DNA of 18,852 nucleotides from DATFLK01 sp035267815 (GTDB lineage: Bacteria > Pseudomonadota > Zetaproteobacteria > Mariprofundales > Mariprofundaceae), in contig DATFLK010000011.1 in the NCBI GenBank assembly GCA_035267815.1, positions 1 to 18,852 of the forward strand, in the 5' to 3' direction. The notes under the pieces were generated by a model. That model did no database searches and was not told the origin of the DNA. It saw only the letters and a program-made list of their open reading frames with translations. Below, piece by piece: positions 1 to 6,091 of this stretch (position 1 is the stretch's first letter; each line of letters starts with the position of its first letter). A program made the translations under genes and the position numbers.

Positions 1-122
1 GGACCCTGCCGTTGTCGCCGCCAGAGCAGCCATGCACGCAGAAAGAGCACACCGTGACGCAGCAGGAACATCAGGATGACCGGACCGAAGAAGAAAAGCA
101 GAGAGATCAGGATGTTTTTCAT
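1..122 (-). CDS. Small membrane protein, N-terminal part only (runs off left edge)
   Basis: An open frame starts at the ATG at 122-120 and continues past the left edge with no stop, giving about 40 residues. It opens with a short Met-Lys-Asn n-region, followed by a long run of Ile, Leu, Phe and Val (about residues 4-21), then Arg/His, another hydrophobic stretch (LFLRAWLLW) and an Arg/Gln-rich tail. This fits an N-terminal membrane anchor with a cytoplasmic basic segment, or a small inner-membrane protein. Its ATG overlaps the TGA of the DUF1841 gene as ATGA, which strongly supports a real, translationally coupled gene at the end of the minus-strand cluster. I do not recognise the family from this fragment. 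Confidence 0.6.
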   Translation of the reverse strand, partial: MKNILISLLFFFGPVILMFLLRHGVLFLRAWLLWRRQRQG

Positions 123-562
123 GGCTGCCGTAACGCCTTCAAACGCTGGCGATAGGCCATGACATCCGGCTCATGACCCTGTCTTTGCGCATGATAGACC
201 GTCTCCGCCAGTACTTCGAGCAGCAGATGCAGGGCATCGTGACGCTCCAGCCCGCCGCGTATCAGGTGCTCGAGAACCGTGGAGGCCTCGGGCGGTTGAT
301 GCGTGGCGACCTGTTCCTCCAGTGCCAGATGCAGGGAGAGATGGAGATAGGGATTCATCCCCTCATCGACCCCGAAGTCGCGGTCGAGAAAGCGTTCCCT
401 GTCGTCGAACAGGGCATGATATTCGGGATGTATGGCGATCACACGGGCAATCCGCACTTCCAGGCCGTTCAGCGGTTCTCCCGCCTGCGATTTCGCCCAC
501 GCATCCCAGAAAATCTGCCGATGGGCTCGAAGTTGTGATCGATCCTGATCGCTGTCGCTCAT
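119..562 (-). CDS. DUF1841 family protein
   Basis: This 147-residue protein matches my memory of DUF1841, a small conserved protein of unknown function in proteobacteria. Characteristic blocks are the FWDAWAK segment near residues 18-24, HPEYH at 45-49, the NPYLHLSLHLALEEQ stretch at 70-84 and HDALH at 108-112. The repeated His residues in helical segments suggest a metal-binding or compact helical fold, which is inference only. No signal peptide or membrane segment is visible, so it is probably cytoplasmic. The start ATG overlaps the stop of the upstream nitrilase gene (ATGA), and its own stop overlaps the next start in the same way. It is therefore an internal member of a tightly coupled operon. 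The function is not known. Confidence 0.85.
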   Translation of the reverse strand: MSDSDQDRSQLRAHRQIFWDAWAKSQAGEPLNGLEVRIARVIAIHPEYHALFDDRERFLDRDFGVDEGMNPYLHLSLHLALEEQVATHQPPEASTVLEHLIRGGLERHDALHLLLEVLAETVYHAQRQGHEPDVMAYRQRLKALRQP

Positions 563-1365
563 GAGTTCATTCTCCGATGTTGCAGTGCAGGCAGTATGGC
601 GCGAACCTCCTCCAGCCGGGAGGTATGCAGGTCGGCGACCGCCACCCCGTTACCCTCCGGCACCTCGGCCAATACATCCCCCCACGGATCGAGCACCATA
701 CTGTGCCCCCATGTCCGGCGGCCGCCGGGGTGACGTCCGTACTGGGCCGCAGCCAATACGAAACACTGGTTTTCGATCGCCCGTGCCCGAAGCAGAGTCT
801 GCCAGTGCGCTCGCCCCGTCGGCACGGTGAATGCCGAGGGCACCGTCAAGATATGTGCACCGTGCGCACTGTAATGGCGATACAGCTCGGGAAAGCGTAG
901 ATCATAGCAGATGCTCAGGCCGACCCTCCAATCCCCCACACTGGCGATGACCGGCCGTTCACCCGGCACGGCCGTATCCGACTCCCGATAATACTCGGTC
1001 GGGAGCGTCACCTCGAACAGATGCATCTTGTGATAGATGGCGAGACAGGCACCATCCGCCCCGAACACCGGGCAAGCGTTGTAGAGCCCTGGCGGTGTAT
1101 CGCTCTTCAGCGCGACCGTGCCGCCAACGATGTACACCCCCAACCGCCGGGCCTGGTCGGCGAGAAACGCCATCACGCGGGAGTTTTCCAGCGTCTCGAC
1201 GACCCGGTGCTTGTCCGCATCATCCATGCTCATGAATGAGAAGTTCTCCGGCAGGACAGCAAGACGAGCCTGCTCGTCGGCGGCCTGTCCCAACAGAACA
1301 GCAGCCTGATCCAGATTGGACTCCGGATCATCGCCGGAGCACATCTGGATACAGGCGACCCGCAT
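559..1365 (-). CDS. Nitrilase-superfamily carbon-nitrogen hydrolase (Nit1/YbeM-like amidase)
   Basis: This 268-residue protein carries the full Glu-Lys-Cys catalytic triad of the carbon-nitrogen hydrolase superfamily: Glu40 in LPENFSF, Lys113 in YHKMHLF and Cys153 in SICYDLRFPEL. The Cys motif and the overall length fit the Nit1/YbeM branch, whose characterised members hydrolyse deaminated glutathione to alpha-ketoglutarate and cysteinylglycine. That substrate is assigned by family resemblance only. The protein is expected to be cytoplasmic. The start is uncertain. The ATG at 1365 gives the family-typical MRVACIQM opening; GTG codons at 1374 and 1392 would add 3 or 9 residues, and the 1392 GTG sits one base after the upstream TGA. 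The 3' end overlaps DUF1841. Confidence 0.9.
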   Translation of the reverse strand: MRVACIQMCSGDDPESNLDQAAVLLGQAADEQARLAVLPENFSFMSMDDADKHRVVETLENSRVMAFLADQARRLGVYIVGGTVALKSDTPPGLYNACPVFGADGACLAIYHKMHLFEVTLPTEYYRESDTAVPGERPVIASVGDWRVGLSICYDLRFPELYRHYSAHGAHILTVPSAFTVPTGRAHWQTLLRARAIENQCFVLAAAQYGRHPGGRRTWGHSMVLDPWGDVLAEVPEGNGVAVADLHTSRLEEVRAILPALQHRRMNS

Positions 1366-1393
1366 GTCGTTCACCGCAGCCCCCGCCGGCACC

Positions 1394-1990
1394 TCACCGT
1401 TTCTGTTCCAGAATCAGCAGATGGTTATCATGGTCGACCTGCATGCGGTAGTGCGACAGAAAACTCATGCCAAGCAGCCCCGTATGAGCATTCGGGGAGG
1501 CGCGCAACACCACCGCCTTCACACGGTTCATGGAAAGATGGGCGACATTCAGCCTGTCGATCTCCACGGCCGGCGCCCTGACGGTACCGTTGGCGGTCTG
1601 CAGTTTTGTCATCGACGCACCCTCCGTATCGAGACCCGCCGCCTTGGCCACGGCGGGCGGCACCACCACAAGACTCGCGCCGGTATCAACGATGAAACGG
1701 ACCGAAGCACCATTGACGCTCCCCTGCACCACCATATTGCCGTTGACCTCCTCGTACGGCACGCGCTGATTCATCAACCGCATGTTGAGGTCGGGGTTTC
1801 TGACAACACTGATATCACTGGCGTGAAACTTCCTCAGATGCCGGACGGTGCGATCCGGCGTATCCGAGAAGTGCAGCCCGCCCTGGCTATCGACCCACTG
1901 GTAGATCTCGGCATCCACTGCCGCAGGCAGACAGAGCAGCGCCACTACAACCGCCATGCATCCGGCCCAGCGCAGGGACCGTTCAGACAA
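1394..1990 (-). CDS. Periplasmic DUF4124 + retropepsin-like aspartic protease
   Basis: The predicted protein has 198 residues with a signal peptide (basic n-region, then a hydrophobic core ending LPAAVDA). A DUF4124-like segment follows (EIYQWVDSQGGLHFSDTP), and then a single-chain retropepsin-type domain. The catalytic motif is DTGAS with Asp at about residue 102, and GLLGMSFL comes later, as in bacterial clan AA (TIGR02281-like) proteases. Such proteins have one active-site Asp and would act as dimers, probably in the periplasm; the substrate is unknown. I chose the TTG at 1990 because AAGGGG lies about ten bases upstream and the signal peptide has a normal length. An ATG at 2029 is possible but adds 13 residues, overlaps the DUF4438 gene by 47 bases and has no visible ribosome-binding site. 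Confidence 0.85.
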   Translation of the reverse strand: MSERSLRWAGCMAVVVALLCLPAAVDAEIYQWVDSQGGLHFSDTPDRTVRHLRKFHASDISVVRNPDLNMRLMNQRVPYEEVNGNMVVQGSVNGASVRFIVDTGASLVVVPPAVAKAAGLDTEGASMTKLQTANGTVRAPAVEIDRLNVAHLSMNRVKAVVLRASPNAHTGLLGMSFLSHYRMQVDHDNHLLILEQKR

Positions 1991-2864
1991 AGCGACCGAT
2001 CCCCTTGAGAGCGCCGATATTGGCATCACTGTCGATCACCGGCACCAGCCGGTTGTCACAGGCGGAGATCAGGGTGGTCATACCGGGACCGTGTCCGCCG
2101 AGCGGTGAATCGGAATGGATAACGATACCGATAGTGACCGCCCCTTTGCGATAGGTCCGGCCATAGCGGTTATCGTGATCGAGCACGGCAACGAAATCGC
2201 CGAACCGAAGTCGGTCGAGCCCATACTCCCGAACCGTCTCCTCGTCATGGCACAGAATGTCGTAATCGCCGGTGGTAACCGAGAGCGCCCCGATACCGGA
2301 ACCCATGGCATGGCCGGGAACAATCACCGACACGGGCACCTCGATCGCGCCGTCATCCCGCTCCTTCAATCCCCACGCCTCGAACAGACCGGGATCAAGG
2401 TTGTAGAGATAGACATCGGGATGATCCGTCAGGCGAAGGCCCTGACCGACACCCCGTACCAGAAACTTGTCATCGCAGGTCAGCTTGTCGAGCGTCTCGT
2501 CGGGAAAGTCGAGAATCAGATGCTCCACGCCACCGTGATGGCCGATCACCGTACCGATCTCGCCCCTAGCCTCACCGGAAACCACCCGCACCTCGTTACC
2601 ACAACAGGAGAGAAACTGAAACCCCGCCTCGGCCTTCCTGTTCTTGTGGGTCAGCGTGGCCGACACGCCGGGCTCGATATGCTCGCCAGCCAGTCCGAAC
2701 ACCGAATCCCCCACCTTGACGTTGTAGGTGATACCACCAGTGGAGGGCCAAGCGAAGATTTCGCCGGACGCACCCACCTCGAAGGGGGCCCACTGACTCG
2801 CCGGGGCCACGCTGCCCTGGACGGCGGTCATCACCAAACGGTCTCGGTTGGTTTTCAAGCTCAT
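1983..2864 (-). CDS. DUF4438 domain protein
   Basis: This 293-residue protein matches DUF4438 as I remember it, a full-length family mostly from Thermotogae, clostridia-like bacteria and archaea, with no known function. Recognisable blocks are TNRDRLV (5-11), GGITYNVKVGD (43-53), CCGNE (87-91), GHHGGVEH (108-115), FPDE (120-123), YNLDP (154-158), GDYDI (199-203), LDHDNRYGR (218-226), HSD (240-242) and GGHGPG (246-251). The many invariant Asp, His and Gly residues suggest a metal-dependent enzyme or ligand-binding protein, which is inference. It has no signal peptide. The start is secure: TAAGGAG, which contains the trmB stop codon, lies five bases before the ATG. The gene therefore sits directly behind trmB and is probably co-expressed with it. 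Its 3' end overlaps the protease gene. Confidence 0.88.
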   Translation of the reverse strand: MSLKTNRDRLVMTAVQGSVAPASQWAPFEVGASGEIFAWPSTGGITYNVKVGDSVFGLAGEHIEPGVSATLTHKNRKAEAGFQFLSCCGNEVRVVSGEARGEIGTVIGHHGGVEHLILDFPDETLDKLTCDDKFLVRGVGQGLRLTDHPDVYLYNLDPGLFEAWGLKERDDGAIEVPVSVIVPGHAMGSGIGALSVTTGDYDILCHDEETVREYGLDRLRFGDFVAVLDHDNRYGRTYRKGAVTIGIVIHSDSPLGGHGPGMTTLISACDNRLVPVIDSDANIGALKGIGRFV

Positions 2865-2873
2865 AGAATCTCC

Positions 2874-3581
2874 TTACTCTACCTCGCGGACATAGTGCAG
2901 AAAGCGGCTCTCTCTCCCGGCACGCTCGCCGCGGGATTCGAACTTGGTCGCCGGCCGATCGGGATCGCGCGATACGAAACCGTCGTGTCCGGCCATGTTC
3001 CGCAGGCCCGGAGTGGCATCGAGAATCTCCCGCATCCAGTCGGCCATCTCGGCAATATCGGTCGCCAGTCTGAGAAAGCCGCCCGGCTCAAGCCGCGAGA
3101 CGAGCAGTCTGGCGAAATCCTTCTGGATCAGGCGGCGTTTGTGGTGTCTCGGTTTCGGCCACGGGTCGGGGTGGTTGATATAGACGCCGTGCAACCGCCC
3201 TGCCGGCACCTGCTCATTGAGCACGAACTGGGCCGGAAGCTGGGAGATCCGTACCCGTTCGATGACGCCAGCATCCTCCAACCGGGAAACCGCCTTGGCC
3301 ACACCCGGCAGATAGATCTCCACACCGATCAGATTCCACTCGGGGTGACGTGAGGCGAGGTGGGTCAGAAAATCGCCGTTGCCGAAGCCGATCTCCATAA
3401 CAACGGGAACGGATAACACGAATCCGGCCTCGTCCAGCGTTTTCTCCTTGGGCAAGCCGATCCGGGGAAGCCAACGCGTCAGCCGGGCCTCCTGTCCCTG
3501 CGTTACATAACCGTTCTTGCGGCCGTGTGTCCGGTATTCGCGTTGTATGTAGCTGTCTCGAATTTCCCTAGAGAGTCGCAT
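2874..3581 (-). CDS. trmB: tRNA (guanine-N7-)-methyltransferase
   Basis: The protein (235 residues) is TrmB, which uses S-adenosylmethionine to make 7-methylguanosine at position 46 of tRNA in the cytoplasm. The SAM-binding motif I is EIGFGNGDF (about 63-71), followed by an acidic GVE turn. The family signature NHPDPWPKPRHHKRRL starts near residue 136, and the substrate-binding TKFESRGER comes near the C-terminus. The signature usually reads NFPDPWP; here the second residue is His. I prefer the second ATG (3581) because AGGA lies eight bases upstream; the ATG at 3590 is three codons earlier and abuts the same AGG. The start lies inside an inverted repeat. It is followed by DUF4438 with only nine bases between. 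Confidence 0.95.
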   Translation of the reverse strand: MRLSREIRDSYIQREYRTHGRKNGYVTQGQEARLTRWLPRIGLPKEKTLDEAGFVLSVPVVMEIGFGNGDFLTHLASRHPEWNLIGVEIYLPGVAKAVSRLEDAGVIERVRISQLPAQFVLNEQVPAGRLHGVYINHPDPWPKPRHHKRRLIQKDFARLLVSRLEPGGFLRLATDIAEMADWMREILDATPGLRNMAGHDGFVSRDPDRPATKFESRGERAGRESRFLHYVREVE

Positions 3582-3599
3582 AATGGGCATCCTAGGGAA
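3564..3599 (-). promoter_or_regulatory. Inverted repeat framing the trmB start codon
   Basis: TTCCCTAG at 3564-3571 and its exact reverse complement CTAGGGAA at 3592-3599 enclose a 20-base spacer. In the minus-strand transcript this would form an 8-bp hairpin whose upstream arm includes part of the AGGA ribosome-binding sequence and whose loop contains both candidate trmB ATG codons. It could modulate trmB translation or, as DNA, be a dyad operator. No T-run follows, so it is not a terminator. The role is inference; the repeat itself is seen directly. Confidence 0.45.
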
Positions 3600-3640
3600 T
3601 CAGCCACCGCGACGGAACCTTTGAAACGTCCTGAATTCTG

Positions 3641-4195
3641 CTATCCGACGATGGACTTACGCACCTCGCCGGCCTTCTCCTGGCCGCAAAGCCGCTGAAC
3701 CAGCCTCAGCGCAAACTCCACGGCCGTCCCGGCGCCACGGCTAGTCACTAGGAAATCGTCCTCCACCACCGCATCGTCGCAGTAGATCGCATCCGGTGCC
3801 AACTTGCCGATCGCCTCCCTTGCCGCCGGATAGGAGGTGATGCGACGCCCATCCAACACACCGAAGGCGGCCAGCGCTGTCGGTGCAGCACAGATTGCCG
3901 CCACATGCCGGCGCTGGCGGCTCAACCGTTGCACGACTGCCTTGACGCGTTCGTTCTCACGCAGCAGGTCGGCATTAGGCAGACCACCCGGCAATACCAC
4001 CATGTCCCACTCCTGATCCTGCACATCCGCCAGTGCCGCATCCGGCTGGATGGTGATCACGGAGCGACCGGTCACAACCCCGCCATCCAGACTGGCCAAC
4101 ACCACTTCGACGCCGGCACGGCGCAAAATATCGACCACAGCGATGCATTCGATCTCCTCGACCCCGTCGGAAAAGGGTATCAGCACGCGCTTCAT
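3641..4195 (-). CDS. DJ-1/PfpI family protein (YajL/ThiJ-like)
   Basis: This 184-residue protein is a typical DJ-1/ThiJ/PfpI member. It begins MKRVLIPFSDGVEEIE, with Glu16 at the position of the conserved DJ-1 Glu18. VVLPGG lies near 66-71, the reactive Cys102 sits in AAICAAP (the nucleophile elbow, equivalent to Cys106 of human DJ-1), and the TSRGAGTAVEFALRLV C-terminal block is present. Family members are reported as chaperones, glyoxalases or deglycases of methylglyoxal-damaged protein and nucleotides; the exact activity cannot be read from sequence. The start ATG lies one base after the TGA of the upstream trpD2-like gene, which indicates coupling. A much longer frame exists upstream, but it is out of frame within trpD2 coding sequence. 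Confidence 0.92.
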   Translation of the reverse strand: MKRVLIPFSDGVEEIECIAVVDILRRAGVEVVLASLDGGVVTGRSVITIQPDAALADVQDQEWDMVVLPGGLPNADLLRENERVKAVVQRLSRQRRHVAAICAAPTALAAFGVLDGRRITSYPAAREAIGKLAPDAIYCDDAVVEDDFLVTSRGAGTAVEFALRLVQRLCGQEKAGEVRKSIVG

Positions 4196-4196
4196 C

Positions 4197-5144
4197 TCAA
4201 ACCTCCGTCCACCCCTCCGGCTGCGTGCCATGCGCCGCAAACCGGAAGGCCTGCTCCATACGTCCAAGTGTAGCCTGCTCGCGCGCATCCGCATCACCGG
4301 CGAGCAGAGCATCGAAACGGCAAACGATTCGCGCCGGTTCGATTCCCTGTTTTGGATAGGGCGCCGCTCCCGCATCCGGATAGGCAAGCGCACAGACCGA
4401 GTCGCCACCCTGCGACAGCAACACCTTCTGCCGGTCGGCATAGAGTTCCGGCTCTCCCTCCGCCCCCATGAAGACCAGCGAACGCGACTGTCCGAGCAGC
4501 ACATTCGCCTGCGCCATATACTGCGCATAGGGAGTGTGGAAGAAGCCGTTGATCTGGGCCGGGCAGGAGAGCGGATTGAGCAGCCGTGCCACCGTATTGG
4601 CAAAACTACGAACACCGAGCCGCGGCCGCAGCTTCAGCAGCCGGTGCAACGGCGGGCAGAGATCGGCCACGTCGAGATAGACGATACCGTCCGCATCCAA
4701 AATCTGTTTTCCCTCCGTGAGTGTTGCAGCGCGTCGGACACCGGCCCGCAACAATACCTGCCAGGCATCGGCCCTGTCCGCGATATCCTGCAGCCCATGC
4801 ACCACGACCGGGATACCCTGATCTCGTGCCACTAGTGCCGACGCCAGGTGGACATGCGCCGCGCGGCGCTTGCCGGCATAACACGGCAGATCGACCGCTG
4901 TCGGAGACATTTGCAGAGAACCGTAGTCATCGATCATCCGACGCGCCGCCTCGACGAAACCGGCCAGCTCGGGCGAGGTCTCCCCCTTCATCCGTTGCGC
5001 GATTAGAAAGGCGCCCAGTTGCAACGGATCGGCATCGTCTGCCAGCAACACCTCCATCGCTGCCCTCGCCTCCTCGCGGGAGAGGTGTTCGTGTCCGTGC
5101 TTGCCGCGTGCCACGCGATGGATGATGGCTGCCATGTCTTTCAT
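4197..5144 (-). CDS. TrpD2/YbiB-like glycosyltransferase family 3 protein
   Basis: This 315-residue protein resembles E. coli YbiB (TrpD2), a paralogue of anthranilate phosphoribosyltransferase. Shared blocks are the N-terminal RVARGKHGHEHLSREEA, LGAFLIAQRMKGE (about 43-55), the PCYAGKRRAAH loop (87-97), VVVHG (113-117), CPPLHRLLKLRPRLGVRS, and an EGE segment. The GTGGD diphosphate-binding loop of true TrpD is replaced by YAGKRRA, as in YbiB, so tryptophan synthesis is unlikely. YbiB is reported to bind nucleic acid. I chose the ATG at 5144 because it matches the length of the family; a frame open as far as 5567 runs antisense through the neighbouring glutamine amidotransferase gene. It is the first gene of the minus-strand cluster. 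Confidence 0.88.
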   Translation of the reverse strand: MKDMAAIIHRVARGKHGHEHLSREEARAAMEVLLADDADPLQLGAFLIAQRMKGETSPELAGFVEAARRMIDDYGSLQMSPTAVDLPCYAGKRRAAHVHLASALVARDQGIPVVVHGLQDIADRADAWQVLLRAGVRRAATLTEGKQILDADGIVYLDVADLCPPLHRLLKLRPRLGVRSFANTVARLLNPLSCPAQINGFFHTPYAQYMAQANVLLGQSRSLVFMGAEGEPELYADRQKVLLSQGGDSVCALAYPDAGAAPYPKQGIEPARIVCRFDALLAGDADAREQATLGRMEQAFRFAAHGTQPEGWTEV

Positions 5145-5186
5145 AGGGCGACTTGTATCACTACCACCCCCGGATAAGCTAGCCCC

Positions 5187-5918
5187 GTGCGCATCCTGAT
5201 CCTGCAGCAACTGGCGATCGAACCGCCCGCCCTGATCGGCGAGGTGATACAGGAGCATGGTATCCACATCGACACGATCATGACCTGGCGCAATACGGTT
5301 CCGGAAACATTGGAGGATTATGACGGGATCGTGGCCATGGGCGGGCCGATGTCCGCCCGTGACGCGCATCTTCCGGCCATCGCCGGCCAGATCGCCCTCC
5401 TGCGCCGGGCCATCGCGACCCGTCTGCCCGTACTGGGCATCTGCCTGGGCGCCCAATTGCTGGCCCGGGCCGCGGATGCCCAGATCATGACTGCCACGGA
5501 GCGCGAACTGGGATGGTATCGACTGACCCCCACCCCCGATGCGCAATGCGACCCCCTCTTCTCGCAACTACCCGAGGAGGGGCTGACGGTCTTCCAGTGG
5601 CACGGTGAGACCTTCTCGCTGCCGAAGCAGGCCACCCTGCTTGCCACCTGCCCGAAGGTGCCCCACCAAGCCTTCCGGCTGGCCCGCGGACAATACGGCC
5701 TGCAGTTCCATGTCGAAGTGGATGAATCCACCATCGGGCAATGGGTCGATGCCGGTGAAAGCGAACGCCACCACCTCGGCCCGGCAGGCGTGGCAGCCAT
5801 GCTCGATGCCACACCTTGCTATACCTCTGCCATGCGGGAGTTCTGCCGCCAAATCTGTACCAGCTGGATCGAGGTCGTCCACCCACGTCGGAGCAACCAG
5901 CCTCCTAACGGCACATGA
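5187..5918 (+). CDS. Class I glutamine amidotransferase-like protein (GMP synthase-like)
   Basis: This 243-residue protein has the class I (triad) glutaminase fold. The oxyanion-loop segment AMGGPMS lies near 50-56, the nucleophile Cys86 sits in LGICLGAQLLA, a WHGET segment falls near 138-142, and the His175/Glu177 pair is in LQFHVEVD. It resembles the stand-alone GMP synthase-like amidotransferases rather than TrpG or PabA. No synthase partner domain is fused or adjacent, so the acceptor is unknown. Some relatives hydrolyse glutamyl bonds or act in polyamine breakdown. The GTG start at 5187 is 42 bases from the divergent trpD2 start, with no strong ribosome-binding site, and gives the standard MRILILQ opening. 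A cytoplasmic location is expected. Confidence 0.88.
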   Translation: MRILILQQLAIEPPALIGEVIQEHGIHIDTIMTWRNTVPETLEDYDGIVAMGGPMSARDAHLPAIAGQIALLRRAIATRLPVLGICLGAQLLARAADAQIMTATERELGWYRLTPTPDAQCDPLFSQLPEEGLTVFQWHGETFSLPKQATLLATCPKVPHQAFRLARGQYGLQFHVEVDESTIGQWVDAGESERHHLGPAGVAAMLDATPCYTSAMREFCRQICTSWIEVVHPRRSNQPPNGT

Positions 5919-5919
5919 A

Positions 5920-5934
5920 GGTTAAATATTAGCC
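5920..5934 (+). terminator. Possible weak hairpin after the amidotransferase gene
   Basis: GGTTAA and TTAGCC form a 6-bp stem (one G-U pair) with a three-base loop directly after the TGA, and a T-rich stretch follows. The stem is AT-rich and weak, so it may only pause RNA polymerase. The neighbouring region to about 6020 is distinctly AT-rich compared with the genes around it. Confidence 0.25.
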
Positions 5935-6018
5935 TCGCTTTGTTTATATTTTAAGCATTCTAAGCCGACTCCAATTGGGATTACATCATAAGTCACTATA
6001 TTTATTGAATAATTATAA

Positions 6019-6035
6019 TTGGCATGCACATTGCT
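6019..6035 (+). promoter_or_regulatory. Sigma-54 (-24/-12) promoter for the porin gene
   Basis: TTGGCATGCACATTGCT has the invariant GG (6021-6022) and GC (6033-6034) dinucleotides separated by exactly ten bases. It fits the RpoN consensus YTGGCACG-N4-TTGCW with one deviation in the -24 element (T for C). Transcription would start near 6046, leaving a leader of about 45 bases before the porin ATG at 6092. An AT-rich stretch (about 5935-6018) lies immediately upstream, where a bendable spacer for an enhancer-binding protein is expected. I could not identify a clear activator binding palindrome or IHF site. Confidence 0.75.
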
Positions 6036-6091
6036 TTAAGTAGGGCGATGCCCATATGGACAAGGGCAATATACAACTCGAGGAGTGACTA

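Noticed and set aside
2115..3353. 412-residue open frame on the plus strand
   Set aside because: It lies antisense to DUF4438 and trmB, both of which carry clear family motifs. No ribosome-binding site or domain is visible.
4196..4615. Extension of the DJ-1 gene to 324 residues
   Set aside because: The added sequence is an out-of-frame reading of the trpD2-like gene and is Arg/Ser rich. The DJ-1 domain begins exactly at the ATG at 4195.
5145..5567. N-terminal extension of the TrpD2-like gene to give 456 residues
   Set aside because: The extra part is antisense to the glutamine amidotransferase coding sequence, including its active-site Cys region. YbiB homologues begin at about the ATG at 5144.
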